Assembly: GCA_046348995.1 (NCBI GenBank)
Contig: JAXMDB010000006.1
Location: forward strand, 186,001-250,000
Reading direction: 5' to 3'
DNA: 64,000 nucleotides
Source of the DNA: JANNSX01 sp046348995
GTDB taxonomy: Bacteria > Pseudomonadota > Alphaproteobacteria > Rhizobiales > Hyphomicrobiaceae
The position numbers and the translations under genes were made by a program. Every line of letters starts with the position of its first letter. Within the stretch, counting starts at the first letter, position 1. Shown here in pieces: positions 8,581-16,679 of the stretch. The notes beneath the pieces were generated by a model. The model searched no databases. It worked only from the letters and a program-made list of their open reading frames with translations, and was not told where the DNA came from.

Positions 8581-9456
8581 ATGCCAACGCTCTCCCCCGC
8601 CGACATCCGCGCCATCGCAACCTACCAGCGCCTCGCTCAGCCGCTGAGCCTCTTGAACCCGAAGGCCGCCTACTACGCGGCGCTCCGCACTCTCATCGCC
8701 TCCGCCGGCCGGCTCTCGGACGGCATTCGCACCGGCCTCACCCATGGCTTCGATTCCGGCGTCATGCTCGACTACGTCTACCGCAACGAGGCCAGCGGTT
8801 TCGGCCCGCTCGGACGCGCCATCGACCGGCTCTATCTCGACAGCCCCGGCTGGCGCGGCATCCGCGCGCGCGGCGGGCTCGTCACCCGCGCCATCGCCGA
8901 CGAGCTCGACGATCAGCTCGAGGCGGGCGTGCAGCCCAGGCTCGCCGACATCGCCTGCGGCGGTGGCCGCTACGCTCTGACGGCGCTCGCTGGCCATCGC
9001 GGCAGGCCGATCGACGTCTGGCTCAGCGACTATGCGCCAGCCAACGTCGAGGCCGCCAACGCGCTCGCCCGTAAGATCGGCATCGAGGCGCGCATCGAGC
9101 GGGCGGATGCCTTCGCAGCCCGCGATCTCGACCGCATGGGCTTTGCCCCGACGCTCGCCGTCGTCTCGGGCCTGCACGAGATCATCGCCGACGACGCGCG
9201 CGTGCGCGAGCATCTGAACGCGCTTGCCCAACGCATGGCGCGCCCATCGACGCTGCTTTTGACCGTGCAGCCGCATCATCCCCAGCACGAGCTCATCGCG
9301 CGCTGTTTGAACTCGCATACCGGCGAGCGCTGGGTCATGCGCTTGAGGCCGCTCGAGACGACTCTCTCGTGGCTGGAGGAGGCGGGTTTCACGCCCGATG
9401 GCGTCACGATGGAGGAGCAGCAGATCTTCGGCGTCGTCCGCGCGCGGCTCAGGTGA
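8581..9456 (+). CDS. Class I SAM-dependent methyltransferase (Methyltransf_20 type)
   Basis: 291 residues. The N-terminal block SGVMLDYVYRNEASGFGPLG and LYLDSPGWRGIRAR is typical of the PF12147 putative methyltransferase group. The SAM-binding motif I is ADIACGGGRYAL, followed by a Rossmann region to the C-terminus. Members often occur fused to or beside alpha/beta hydrolases or acyltransferases, suggesting a lipid-related substrate, but that is inference. The ATG at 8581 has only a weak AAGG upstream, and the palindrome at 8544-8566 would cover its promoter. Confidence 0.82.
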   Translation: MPTLSPADIRAIATYQRLAQPLSLLNPKAAYYAALRTLIASAGRLSDGIRTGLTHGFDSGVMLDYVYRNEASGFGPLGRAIDRLYLDSPGWRGIRARGGLVTRAIADELDDQLEAGVQPRLADIACGGGRYALTALAGHRGRPIDVWLSDYAPANVEAANALARKIGIEARIERADAFAARDLDRMGFAPTLAVVSGLHEIIADDARVREHLNALAQRMARPSTLLLTVQPHHPQHELIARCLNSHTGERWVMRLRPLETTLSWLEEAGFTPDGVTMEEQQIFGVVRARLR

Positions 9457-9479
9457 TCCAAGCAATGCTCCGCAAGGAG

Positions 9480-9587
9480 CGTCATGCTCGCGGACGCGAG
9501 CATCCACGAGAAGCCGTGCACCGGTCGAGTAGCAGCACTTGGCCAACTCCATCCCCCCGTGGATGCTGACGTTCGTCAGCATGACGG
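9480..9587. repeat. Pair of REP-like hairpins, head to head
   Basis: Two short hairpins with the same layout in opposite orientation: ATGCTCGCG/CGCGAGCAT (9484-9503) and ATGCTGACG/CGTCAGCAT (9563-9582), each with a two-base loop and flanked by CGTC on one side and CCACG on the other. The same CCGTC-stem-CCACGG unit occurs six times at 19.28-19.86 kb, so this is a dispersed repeat family. Confidence 0.75.
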
Positions 9588-9696
9588 ATGGGACGGAGAG
9601 CATCGTGCGCTAAACCGGATCTGGCACGATGCTCGAGCCTATGGGTATGTCGCGGCGCTGAGCGCCAAACCGCTGCAGACTTTTGCGCGCGCCGCT

Positions 9697-10038
9697 CTAG
9701 CGAAGCGCCGCCCGGAGCTCCGCGCGACGCCTGAGCGGCACGATGGGTGCGATCGAGACCGGCGCCGTACGCTCGGCCATGTAGACGTCGTGCTGCATCT
9801 GAAGCGCCAGCCAATAGCGGGCGCCGGTGCCGAGCGCGACGCCCAAGCGCTGCGCGAGCTTCAGCTTGATCGCGCGCCGCTCGGCGAGCACGGCGTCGAT
9901 CACCGCCGTCGAGATCCCCAGATGATCGGCAAGCTCGGCCGCCGTCACGCCCAAGCGCGGCAGAAGCTCCTCGCGCAAAATCTCGCCCGGATGCGGGGGC
10001 TTGTCGTGATCGCAGGTGAGATCGCGGTCGACTTGCAT
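9697..10038 (-). CDS. HigA-like antitoxin / XRE-family DNA-binding protein
   Basis: 113 residues. The opening PPHPGEILREELLPRLGV followed by the helix-turn-helix AAELADHLGISTAVIDAVL is the HigA/VapI signature; the rest includes LAQRLGVALGTGARYWLALQ, also typical. It should bind DNA as a dimer and, in family members, neutralises a HigB RNase. No HigB-like reading frame is found on either side, so it is either an orphan antitoxin or a stand-alone regulator. Confidence 0.82.
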   Translation of the reverse strand: MQVDRDLTCDHDKPPHPGEILREELLPRLGVTAAELADHLGISTAVIDAVLAERRAIKLKLAQRLGVALGTGARYWLALQMQHDVYMAERTAPVSIAPIVPLRRRAELRAALR

Positions 10039-10179
10039 GGGTGTGCGGGGCTTTCGGGTCCCGTCCTCTCGTTGCGCGAGGCGCGCTCGCCCCGCGATTG
10101 ATCAACGAGACGTTAACGAGCGTCGCCTTAACGGGGTATTAACGGAACAGACGCTCGCCGCCTTTGCGCAAGCCCCGCA

Positions 10180-11325
10180 TCAGTTCCTCTCCGACGACCA
10201 CGGGAAATTCAGGAACTGATCGCGCGTCTCGTAGCAGATGTTGCCGTACATCTTCAGATACGCGTCGCGTTTTGCGTCGTCGCGATAGACGGCGGCCGGG
10301 TCGGCCAGATCGGCCTCGTATTGTGCGATGGTTTCTGGCGTGATGGGCACGGGGAGGACGTCCATCGCCTGCGGGATCGACTTGCCGTCGAGCCAATCGG
10401 CCGCCTGCTGACCCATGGCATAGCCGAAGACCGGCGAGGCGAGGCCGACGCTGGCTTTGTACTCGCCGCCCTTCTTGAGCTCGACCAGGGCCTCCGGCTC
10501 GCCGTCGATGCCGCCAAAGAATTGGTCGGGTCGGGCGTGGCCCGACTCGCGAACCGCGGCCAAGGCTCCGAGCACGACCGTATCGGCGCCGAGCACGACA
10601 TCGACGTCCGATTGAGCGATCAGCACCTTCCGCATCGTCTCGTAGCCGCCTTGCGTGTTGACGGTGACAGGCGAGATGTCGGCGACGATCGTCACGCCGG
10701 GAAGTTGGTCCAGCGCTTTGCGAATGGCGACGAACCGTTGGGCCAGATACTGGTTGGAGTCGTGGGTCAACAGCACGACGCGCGCTTTGCCGCCGAGCTT
10801 CGATGAGATGTAGGCGACGGCGGCATCGCCGAGCACCTGCCCCGTCAGATACTGCGGCGCATTCAGGATCGTCACCGCCGGCGGCGGCACGACCGTTCCC
10901 ACGTAGGATCCGTCCTTGATCATGGCCTTGAGGCTCGACGCGAGAGTTTGCGCATCGATCGGGGCGGCGACGAGGGCCCCGGCGCGCGCGTGCCGGGCCT
11001 CGTCGACCTGGGCGATCATGCGATCGGGATCGTTGTCGGCGAGCAGACTGAGAAACTCGAGGTCGCGGTCGCGTGCCGCGGCTTTGAGACCCGCCGCGGT
11101 CCCTTCCATGAACTCGCGGCTGTTGTCTTGCGCAAATACCAACGTGCGGCGGAGCCCGGGGGGCTTGGCACAGGCCGGACGATGCGGATCGTAGGGGGCA
11201 AGAGCGATCGGCTTCGTCACGCCGTCCCAAGTCTCCTGCGCCGACACGTGTCCGGCGGTCGCCGAGCCCGCAGCGCCGAGCGCGAGACAAAGCAGCACGC
11301 GCAAGACTGGTTTCATGTCCGTCAT
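10180..11325 (-). CDS. Periplasmic sugar-binding protein, LacI/ribose-binding fold
   Basis: 381 residues with an N-terminal signal peptide (hydrophobic run LLCLALGAAGSATAG, cleavage near VSA). The mature protein is a periplasmic-binding-protein type 1 domain: LVFAQDNSREFMEGTAAGLKA, DPDRMIAQVDEA, ALVAAPIDAQ and VVLGADTVVLGAL. There is no ABC permease or ATPase beside it. Instead its ATG overlaps the stop codon of a sensor kinase gene (ATGA), so it probably feeds ligand information to that kinase. Ligand unknown, likely a sugar or small polar molecule. Confidence 0.85.
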   Translation of the reverse strand: MTDMKPVLRVLLCLALGAAGSATAGHVSAQETWDGVTKPIALAPYDPHRPACAKPPGLRRTLVFAQDNSREFMEGTAAGLKAAARDRDLEFLSLLADNDPDRMIAQVDEARHARAGALVAAPIDAQTLASSLKAMIKDGSYVGTVVPPPAVTILNAPQYLTGQVLGDAAVAYISSKLGGKARVVLLTHDSNQYLAQRFVAIRKALDQLPGVTIVADISPVTVNTQGGYETMRKVLIAQSDVDVVLGADTVVLGALAAVRESGHARPDQFFGGIDGEPEALVELKKGGEYKASVGLASPVFGYAMGQQAADWLDGKSIPQAMDVLPVPITPETIAQYEADLADPAAVYRDDAKRDAYLKMYGNICYETRDQFLNFPWSSERN

Positions 11326-12680
11326 GACGCCGCCGTGAGTGGCGTGCTCGGGTAGACGGGCAGGGTCAGGCGAGCCTCCGTCCCCGGATGACGCTGCCGA
11401 TAGGTGACCGTCGCCTTCATGAGGGTGGCAATCGTGCTGACGACGCGCGTTCCAAGCCCGGTGCCCTTGGCTTTGACGTCGCTCGGCCGGCCGATGCCGT
11501 CGTCCTCCACCGAAACCACCATTCCGTCCGCCGACCGGGCAAGGCACACGCGAACCTCCCCTTGGCCGTCGCCGTAGGCATACTTGAAGGCATTGGTGAC
11601 CCACTCCGTGACGATGATGCCGAGATTGATCGCATCGCTCGTCTGCAGCGTCACGGGCACGAGCTCGCGGCGGAGCCTGACGCTCGAGCCGTTCGCGGCC
11701 ATCGCCGACTCCAGTTGCGACAGAACGGTGGACAGGTAGGCATCCACCGCGACCTCGCCGGCACCACCTGTCGTGAACAGATGCTTGTGCATTTCCGCGA
11801 TGGCCTGAATGCGCCCGTCGACGTCCAGGAGTGCAGCCTTGGCGACGGGCTCCTGCAAATCCCGCGATTGGAGCCGAACGAGCGACGACACGAGGGCGAG
11901 GCTGTTGGCGACACGATGGTTGACCTCCGCGAGCAGAACCTCGGCACGATCGCGCGCCCGCGCCAGCTCCTCCGTGCGCTCCGCGACCCTGAGCTCGAGG
12001 GTTTCGTTCAACGACCGGGTCTCGTCACGCGCTGTCGTGATCTCGCTCGTGTAGCGGTGGATCGTCGCGAGAACGCCGGTGACGACCAGAATGATCACGA
12101 TGGCGCTGACGGCCGAGGTCCACCTGAGCCACTCGGTGTTGGACGTCTGCTCGGCGACCGCCGCGCTCAGGCGGTCGTTCGCCTGCAAGACGACGGCCGA
12201 GAGGTAGATGCTCGCCTCGTCCATCAGGGCCTTGCCGCGGTTGGATCGCACGACGTCAAGCGCCGTCCTATCCGCCCCGGACTTCTTGAGCGCGATGCTC
12301 CTGTCCTGCTCGGCGAGCTTGTCCGCGAGCACCGAGGACAGCTGCGCGACGAGAGGTGCTCGATCGGGCTGATCGGCGAGGAGCGCTCGCAAGCGTTCGA
12401 GCTTCGAGCGCGTGACCGTGGTCGCGTTGTCGTAGGGCGCGAGGTAGATCTCGTTGCCGGTCAGAAGGAAGCCGCGTTGGCTCGACTCGGCCGTGAGCAG
12501 GCTCTCGCGGAGCTGCGTGGCGGTGCTTCTCAGCTCTCCGGCCCTCGCGACCTCCCCGACATGTCTCTGAGCGCGGTCGCCGAGCCACATCGTGGTCATG
12601 ACGACGAACAGCAGAGCAGCAAAGCCGATCCCGAGAAGCGTAAGTGTAGAGCGAACCACAATCTGCGGAGTGATCGGCAT
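11322..12680 (-). CDS. CHASE3-type sensor histidine kinase (HisKA_2/HWE-like)
   Basis: 452 residues: membrane helix at about 10-33, extracytoplasmic CHASE3-like helical sensor to about 185 (with the characteristic ESSQRGFLLTG), second membrane helix at about 187-207, a coiled segment, a HisKA_2 dimerisation/phosphoacceptor region with H255 in EVNHRVANSLALV, and an ATPase domain with EWVTNAFKYAY and VEDDGIGRP. No response regulator adjoins. The downstream binding-protein gene overlaps its stop by four bases, which suggests the pair works as a ligand-sensing unit. Confidence 0.88.
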   Translation of the reverse strand: MPITPQIVVRSTLTLLGIGFAALLFVVMTTMWLGDRAQRHVGEVARAGELRSTATQLRESLLTAESSQRGFLLTGNEIYLAPYDNATTVTRSKLERLRALLADQPDRAPLVAQLSSVLADKLAEQDRSIALKKSGADRTALDVVRSNRGKALMDEASIYLSAVVLQANDRLSAAVAEQTSNTEWLRWTSAVSAIVIILVVTGVLATIHRYTSEITTARDETRSLNETLELRVAERTEELARARDRAEVLLAEVNHRVANSLALVSSLVRLQSRDLQEPVAKAALLDVDGRIQAIAEMHKHLFTTGGAGEVAVDAYLSTVLSQLESAMAANGSSVRLRRELVPVTLQTSDAINLGIIVTEWVTNAFKYAYGDGQGEVRVCLARSADGMVVSVEDDGIGRPSDVKAKGTGLGTRVVSTIATLMKATVTYRQRHPGTEARLTLPVYPSTPLTAAS

Positions 12681-12977
12681 TCAGTGTCGCTCCGCGCTTG
12701 GTTGCCGCACAACATTGGGTGATAGGCCAAGCGTATCAGGTGTGGAGCGAACTTCATACGTTGGCTGCAAGCCTTGGATGCATATCGGCGCGTCGGCATA
12801 GTGGACATGTGACGAGCGATGTTGCTTTGCGCTCGACGATCGGCCGTCTCGAGGCCCCCATCCGGCTCTGGCTTGCCGCGGCGTTTCCACCCGCCGCGGC
12901 GGGGAAGGACGCTCGGGGGCTTGCGTGCACAGGCGGCACGTATAGTCTTTGCTGTCTCCATTGGGCAGGGGAGTGCC
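12681..12977. other. Intergenic region between divergent genes
   Basis: 297 bp between the sensor kinase (leftward) and a membrane protein (rightward); it must hold both promoters. A GC-rich self-complementary patch (CCGCCGCGGCGGGG) lies near 12890. No gene or clear promoter is evident. Confidence 0.4.
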
Positions 12978-13784
12978 ATGACAGCAACGACACTCGACGG
13001 CGCGCGGGGCCGGACGGCGGTGCGCTCGCGCTTCTTCCTCTGGATGTCGGTCGCGATGGCGGCGACGGCGTTCTTCGGCTTCGCGCCGACCTTCTGGATC
13101 CCGTTGGCGCAAGGCATCCCGGAGCGGCTTCCGGTCATCGCCATCCACGGCACGGCCTTCTTCGGCTGGACGCTGTTGCTGGTCTATCAAGCCTGGCTGG
13201 TGACGTCGGGACGGATCGCGCGCCACCGCGACGTCGGCCTGATCGGCATATCGCTGGCGACGGCCATGGTGATCTTCGGCAGTCTCGCCGCCATCAACTC
13301 GGGCAAGCACGCCATCGCCCTGAACGCAGCCGAGGCCGGCGAAGCCTTCATGATCGTGCCGCTGGCGGCCCTGTCGACCTTCGCCATCCTGGTGATCGCC
13401 GCGATCGTCAACATGCGCCGGGCCGATTGGCACAAGCGCCTGCTCCTGTCGGCGACCGCCGTCATCCTCGATGCGGCGATCGCGCGGCCCTACATCGCCT
13501 ACCTCGTGATGGGCGGAAACATGCCGCCGTTCCAGGGGAATGTGGGGCTTTCCGGACTGAACCTGCCTCCGCCGCCCGTCATCGGGGTGTTGCCGCCGGC
13601 GCTGTTGGGCCTGCTCTTCATCGTCGCCGGCATGATCTACGACTGGCGCAAGCTCGGCAAAGTTCATCCCGCGTATATCTGGGCGCTCGTCTTCGCGCTC
13701 AGCGTGCAACTAGCCAAGATTCCGTTCAGCGACACCGCCACTTGGCATGGCATTGCGCGCGGTCTCATCGCGCTCGGCGGCTGA
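12978..13784 (+). CDS. Polytopic membrane protein of unknown function
   Basis: 268 residues, not recognised by name. Six or seven hydrophobic segments: about 20-40, 58-80, 92-112, 128-150, 158-178, 202-225 and 240-258. Histidines in IHGTAFFGWTLLL, RIARHRDVG and DWHKRLLL sit at membrane edges, a pattern seen in heme- or metal-handling membrane proteins, though this is only suggestive. The ATG at 12978 follows GGGCAGGGGAG. It stands alone. Confidence 0.75.
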   Translation: MTATTLDGARGRTAVRSRFFLWMSVAMAATAFFGFAPTFWIPLAQGIPERLPVIAIHGTAFFGWTLLLVYQAWLVTSGRIARHRDVGLIGISLATAMVIFGSLAAINSGKHAIALNAAEAGEAFMIVPLAALSTFAILVIAAIVNMRRADWHKRLLLSATAVILDAAIARPYIAYLVMGGNMPPFQGNVGLSGLNLPPPPVIGVLPPALLGLLFIVAGMIYDWRKLGKVHPAYIWALVFALSVQLAKIPFSDTATWHGIARGLIALGG

Positions 13785-14155
13785 CCCGCCGGCGGCGGTG
13801 TCCTCCGGTCGTACGCCACCGCCACCCGAGCGGAGCCGGACCTTGCGCGCCGGTGCGATCCGATGAACGCCAGATGAATGCGATGTTCAGAAGCAGTTCA
13901 ATGGCGGGAGCGTAGAACGATCTCACCCTGGAACGGAAACGTATCTTCCCCGGCGTGATCCAGGGGCGCGGTGCCCAGGGTCATCGCGCCCCACCCCCTC
14001 CCCGAAATCGATCGTTGCGAAGGACACGGACCGCCCACTGGTGCGTTCGCTTGTCACGCTTGGCCATACTGGCTAACGTGCCGGTCTCGAGGCCGCATCG
14101 TTTCACCCGGCGGCCCCGGCCCCCATCCGCAACCAAGAAAAACCGGAGTAGCTCC
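13785..14155. other. Intergenic region upstream of sodB
   Basis: 371 bp with no convincing gene. The sodB frame stays open upstream to 13955, but the extra codons are arginine/proline-rich and lack family similarity. The sodB promoter should lie here. Confidence 0.4.
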
Positions 14156-14758
14156 ATGTCCTTCGCGCTCCCCGATCTCCCCTACGCCTACGATGCGCTT
14201 CAGCCCTACATGTCGAAGGAGACGCTGGAGTTCCACCACGACAAGCATCATCAGGCCTACGTCACCAACGGCAACAACCTGCTCAAAGGCACCGAGTGGG
14301 AGGGCAAGAGCCTGACGAAGATCGTCAAGGGCTCGTACGGCAAGAACGCCGGCCTCTTCAACAACGCCGGCCAGCACTACAACCACGTGCACTTCTGGCA
14401 GTGGATGAAGCGCGGCGGCGGTGGCGGCTCCAAAATTCCCGGAAAGCTCGACGCCAAGATCAAGTCGGACCTGGGCGGCTTCGACAAGTTCCGCGCCGAT
14501 TTCGTGCAGGCCGGCCTGACGCAGTTCGGCTCCGGCTGGTGCTGGCTCGCGGCGAAAGACGGCAAGCTTTCGATCATGAAGTCGCCGAACGGCGAGAACC
14601 CGCTCGTGCACGGCGCCCAGCCGCTGCTCGGCTGCGATGTGTGGGAGCATTCCTATTACATCGACTATCGCAACGCCCGGCAGAAGTACCTCGAGGCCTT
14701 CGTCGACAACCTCGTCAACTGGGACTACGTCGCGGCGATGGCCGAGGGCGCGGTCTGA
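14156..14758 (+). CDS. sodB: Iron-type superoxide dismutase
   Basis: 200-residue superoxide dismutase that converts superoxide to peroxide and oxygen. Metal ligands inferred by alignment with the family are H27 (in EFHHDKHHQAYV), H77 (in HYNHVHFW), D161 and H165 (in DVWEHSYY); the gateway tyrosine is Y35. The outer-sphere glutamine lies in NNAGQHYNH, the position used by iron enzymes rather than the Mn-type. No signal peptide, so cytoplasmic. GGAG precedes the ATG. A strong terminator follows at 14793. Confidence 0.95.
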   Translation: MSFALPDLPYAYDALQPYMSKETLEFHHDKHHQAYVTNGNNLLKGTEWEGKSLTKIVKGSYGKNAGLFNNAGQHYNHVHFWQWMKRGGGGGSKIPGKLDAKIKSDLGGFDKFRADFVQAGLTQFGSGWCWLAAKDGKLSIMKSPNGENPLVHGAQPLLGCDVWEHSYYIDYRNARQKYLEAFVDNLVNWDYVAAMAEGAV

Positions 14759-14792
14759 GCTCTTGCGCCGACGCACTGTTCGATCGATCGAG

Positions 14793-14818
14793 GGAGGATG
14801 CTCGGGCATCCTCCTTTT
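14793..14818 (+). terminator. Rho-independent terminator of sodB
   Basis: Perfect nine-base stem GGAGGATGC / GCATCCTCC with a TCGG loop followed by TTTT, 34 bases after the sodB stop codon. Confidence 0.85.
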
Positions 14819-14889
14819 CGTTTGTGGCCTTGCCGGCGCCGCTCGTTCGCGCTAGGTAGGTCAGTATTGTTGACCTATAGGCATGCACG

Positions 14890-15510
14890 ATGTCTGCGGA
14901 TTTACTCTTCGCGCTGACGGTTTTCGCCTTCGTGGCCTCGATCACGCCCGGGCCCAACAACATGATGCTGCTGGCCTCCGGCGTGAATTTCGGTTTCCGG
15001 CGGACGGTGCCGCACATGGCCGGGATCACGGTCGGCTTCATGGTGATGATGGTCCTCGTCGGCGTCGGCATCGGCCAAGTCCTCGAGGCGAACCAGACAG
15101 CCTTTCTCACGCTCAAGATCGCGGGCTGCATCTACATGGTTTGGCTCGCCTGGAAGATCGCCAGAGGTGGCCCCATCAGCGCGGACACGGGCAACGGCAC
15201 GACCAAGCCATTGACCTTCATGCAGGCAGCGCTCTTCCAGTGGGTCAATCCGAAGGGCTGGGCCATGGTCCTGACCGCGACGGCGGCCTACACCGACCCG
15301 GCGAACTTCGCGACCACCCTCGCGGCTTTGGCGATCGTCTTCGGGGCGGTCTGCATCCCCTCCGTCGGCACCTGGACGCTGTTCGGAGTCGGCCTGCGCA
15401 AGCTCCTGCAGGATCCGGTCAAAGTACGGATTTTCAACATCCTGATGGCTGCCTTGCTGCTCGTCTCGATGCTGCCTGCCATGGCCGATTTCTTCGTCGC
15501 CAGGGGATAA
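14890..15510 (+). CDS. LysE/RhtB-family amino-acid exporter
   Basis: 206-residue inner-membrane exporter with about six hydrophobic segments. The family signature SITPGPNNMMLLASGVNFG occurs near the N-terminus, with GCIYMVWLAWK and WVNPKGWAM further on. It is expected to export a neutral or basic amino acid or derivative. It sits alone between sodB and rpsU. Confidence 0.88.
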   Translation: MSADLLFALTVFAFVASITPGPNNMMLLASGVNFGFRRTVPHMAGITVGFMVMMVLVGVGIGQVLEANQTAFLTLKIAGCIYMVWLAWKIARGGPISADTGNGTTKPLTFMQAALFQWVNPKGWAMVLTATAAYTDPANFATTLAALAIVFGAVCIPSVGTWTLFGVGLRKLLQDPVKVRIFNILMAALLLVSMLPAMADFFVARG

Positions 15511-15626
15511 GCCGGTCCCGTCTGGACTTGGTAAGTTTCTTCTGCTATCCCCCTCCGATCATTCGGCGGGCCAAAAGCCCGCCTTTTCGACTTGACCGAT
15601 AGATCAACCAGCGAGGCAAGACCCGC

Positions 15627-15917
15627 GTGCAGGTACTCGTTCGCGACAACAACGTCGACCAGGCCCTCAAGGCGCTCAAGAAGAAGATGCAGCGTGAGGG
15701 TATTTTCCGCGAGATGAAGCTCCGCGGTCACTACGAGAAGCCCTCCCAGAAGAAGGCGCGTGAGAAGGCGGAAGCCGTCCGCCGCGCCCGCAAGCTCGCG
15801 CGCAAGCGGTTGCAGCGCGAGGGTCTGCTCCCGGCGACGCCGAAGAAGCCGCGTCCGGGCGAGGGCGCTCCGCGCGGTCCGGGCGGTGGTGGCGCGGGCG
15901 GTCCGCCGCGCTTCTAA
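15627..15917 (+). CDS. rpsU: 30S ribosomal protein S21
   Basis: 96-residue S21: the core MQVLVRDNNVDQALKALKKK and FREMKLRGHYEKPS is unmistakable. It has the long Arg/Lys-rich extension (RRARKLARKRLQRE) and a Gly/Pro-rich tail typical of Hyphomicrobiales. Translation starts at GTG (15627). A terminator hairpin follows at 15948. Confidence 0.96.
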   Translation: MQVLVRDNNVDQALKALKKKMQREGIFREMKLRGHYEKPSQKKAREKAEAVRRARKLARKRLQREGLLPATPKKPRPGEGAPRGPGGGGAGGPPRF

Positions 15918-15947
15918 TATCGCGTGGTGAGTCTGACGTTATTTTGA

Positions 15948-15977
15948 AAGCCCCGGGGCGATGCCTCGGGGTTTTTC
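15948..15977 (+). terminator. Rho-independent terminator of rpsU
   Basis: AAGCCCCGGGGC pairs, with one wobble and one mismatch, with GCCTCGGGGTTT and is followed by a T run, 30 bases after the rpsU stop. Confidence 0.85.
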
Positions 15978-15998
15978 GTTTTGTGAGGGCCGTAGACC

Positions 15999-16119
15999 GT
16001 AGGTTGGGTTAACACGGGCACTGATGCCGAAGACCGACCGGGCTTCGATCCGGGCGTAACCCAACAGCGACGACCGCTCGGCTGTGTTGGGTTACGCGCT
16101 TCGCGCCAACCCAACCTAC
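15999..16119. repeat. Nested palindromic repeat built on GTAGGTTGGGTT
   Basis: Outer arms GTAGGTTGGGTT (15999-16010) and AACCCAACCTAC (16108-16119) are perfect. Inner arms GCGTAACCCAACA (16054-16066) and TGTTGGGTTACGC (16085-16097) are also perfect. It resembles the widespread REP-like 'TAGGTTGGGTTACGC' family found between bacterial genes. The right-hand arm provides the TAG stop codon of the isochorismatase-like gene at 16116. Confidence 0.8.
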
Positions 16120-16679
16120 TTCAATAACGCCTGCACGTCGCGGAACTCCGGTGTCCCGGCGCACTCGAGCCACTCGAAGGCGACCATCTCGCTGTCGGCG
16201 ATGACGGCGCCCGCGCCCTGCATGCGGGAGAGGGCCAGCGCCTTGCTCTCGGCGCGCCGCGAGCCCACCGCATCGGCGGCGACGAACACGTCGAAACCTG
16301 CGGCGACGAGATCGAGGACTGTCTGCAAGACGCAAACATGGGCTTCGACACCGGCCACGACGACTTGTGTGCGACCCTCCGATTTCAGAGAGGCGAGACG
16401 TGCGGCGAGTCCGGCGTTCGCCCCGCAGGAGAACTCCACCTTCGCGAGCGTTACAGCCTCGGTGCCGGCCGCCACACGGATCGCACCGAGCGTCGGCCCG
16501 AGCCCCTTCGGATACTGCTCCGAGATCGTCACCGGCACGCCGAGGCGCACCGCGTACTTGGCGAGGCGCTCGGCTGACCCAGCGAGTGCTTCGTAGGAGT
16601 CGATCGCCGGTACTAGACGTTCCTGCAGATCGACGAGCAAGAGTTGCGAGCGCTCGCAGCGCATGCGGAGCGCGCTCAT
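16116..16679 (-). CDS. Isochorismatase-family cysteine hydrolase
   Basis: 187 residues of the YcaC/nicotinamidase-like fold. The catalytic triad is visible: D17 (LLVDLQERL), K80 (LAKVEFSC) and C116 (VEAHVCVLQT), with the cis-peptide-type VAGVEAH before the cysteine. It probably hydrolyses a small amide or vinyl ether; substrate unknown. The ATG overlaps the stop of the upstream peptidase-cupin gene (GTGATG), so the two are coupled. A GTG one codon earlier (16682) is an alternative start. Confidence 0.85.
   Translation of the reverse strand: MSALRMRCERSQLLLVDLQERLVPAIDSYEALAGSAERLAKYAVRLGVPVTISEQYPKGLGPTLGAIRVAAGTEAVTLAKVEFSCGANAGLAARLASLKSEGRTQVVVAGVEAHVCVLQTVLDLVAAGFDVFVAADAVGSRRAESKALALSRMQGAGAVIADSEMVAFEWLECAGTPEFRDVQALLK

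Noticed and set aside
13955..14155. N-terminal extension of SodB, considered as a signal peptide
   Set aside because: The extra residues are Arg/Pro-rich and not a signal peptide; the ATG at 14156 has a proper ribosome site and the conserved start.
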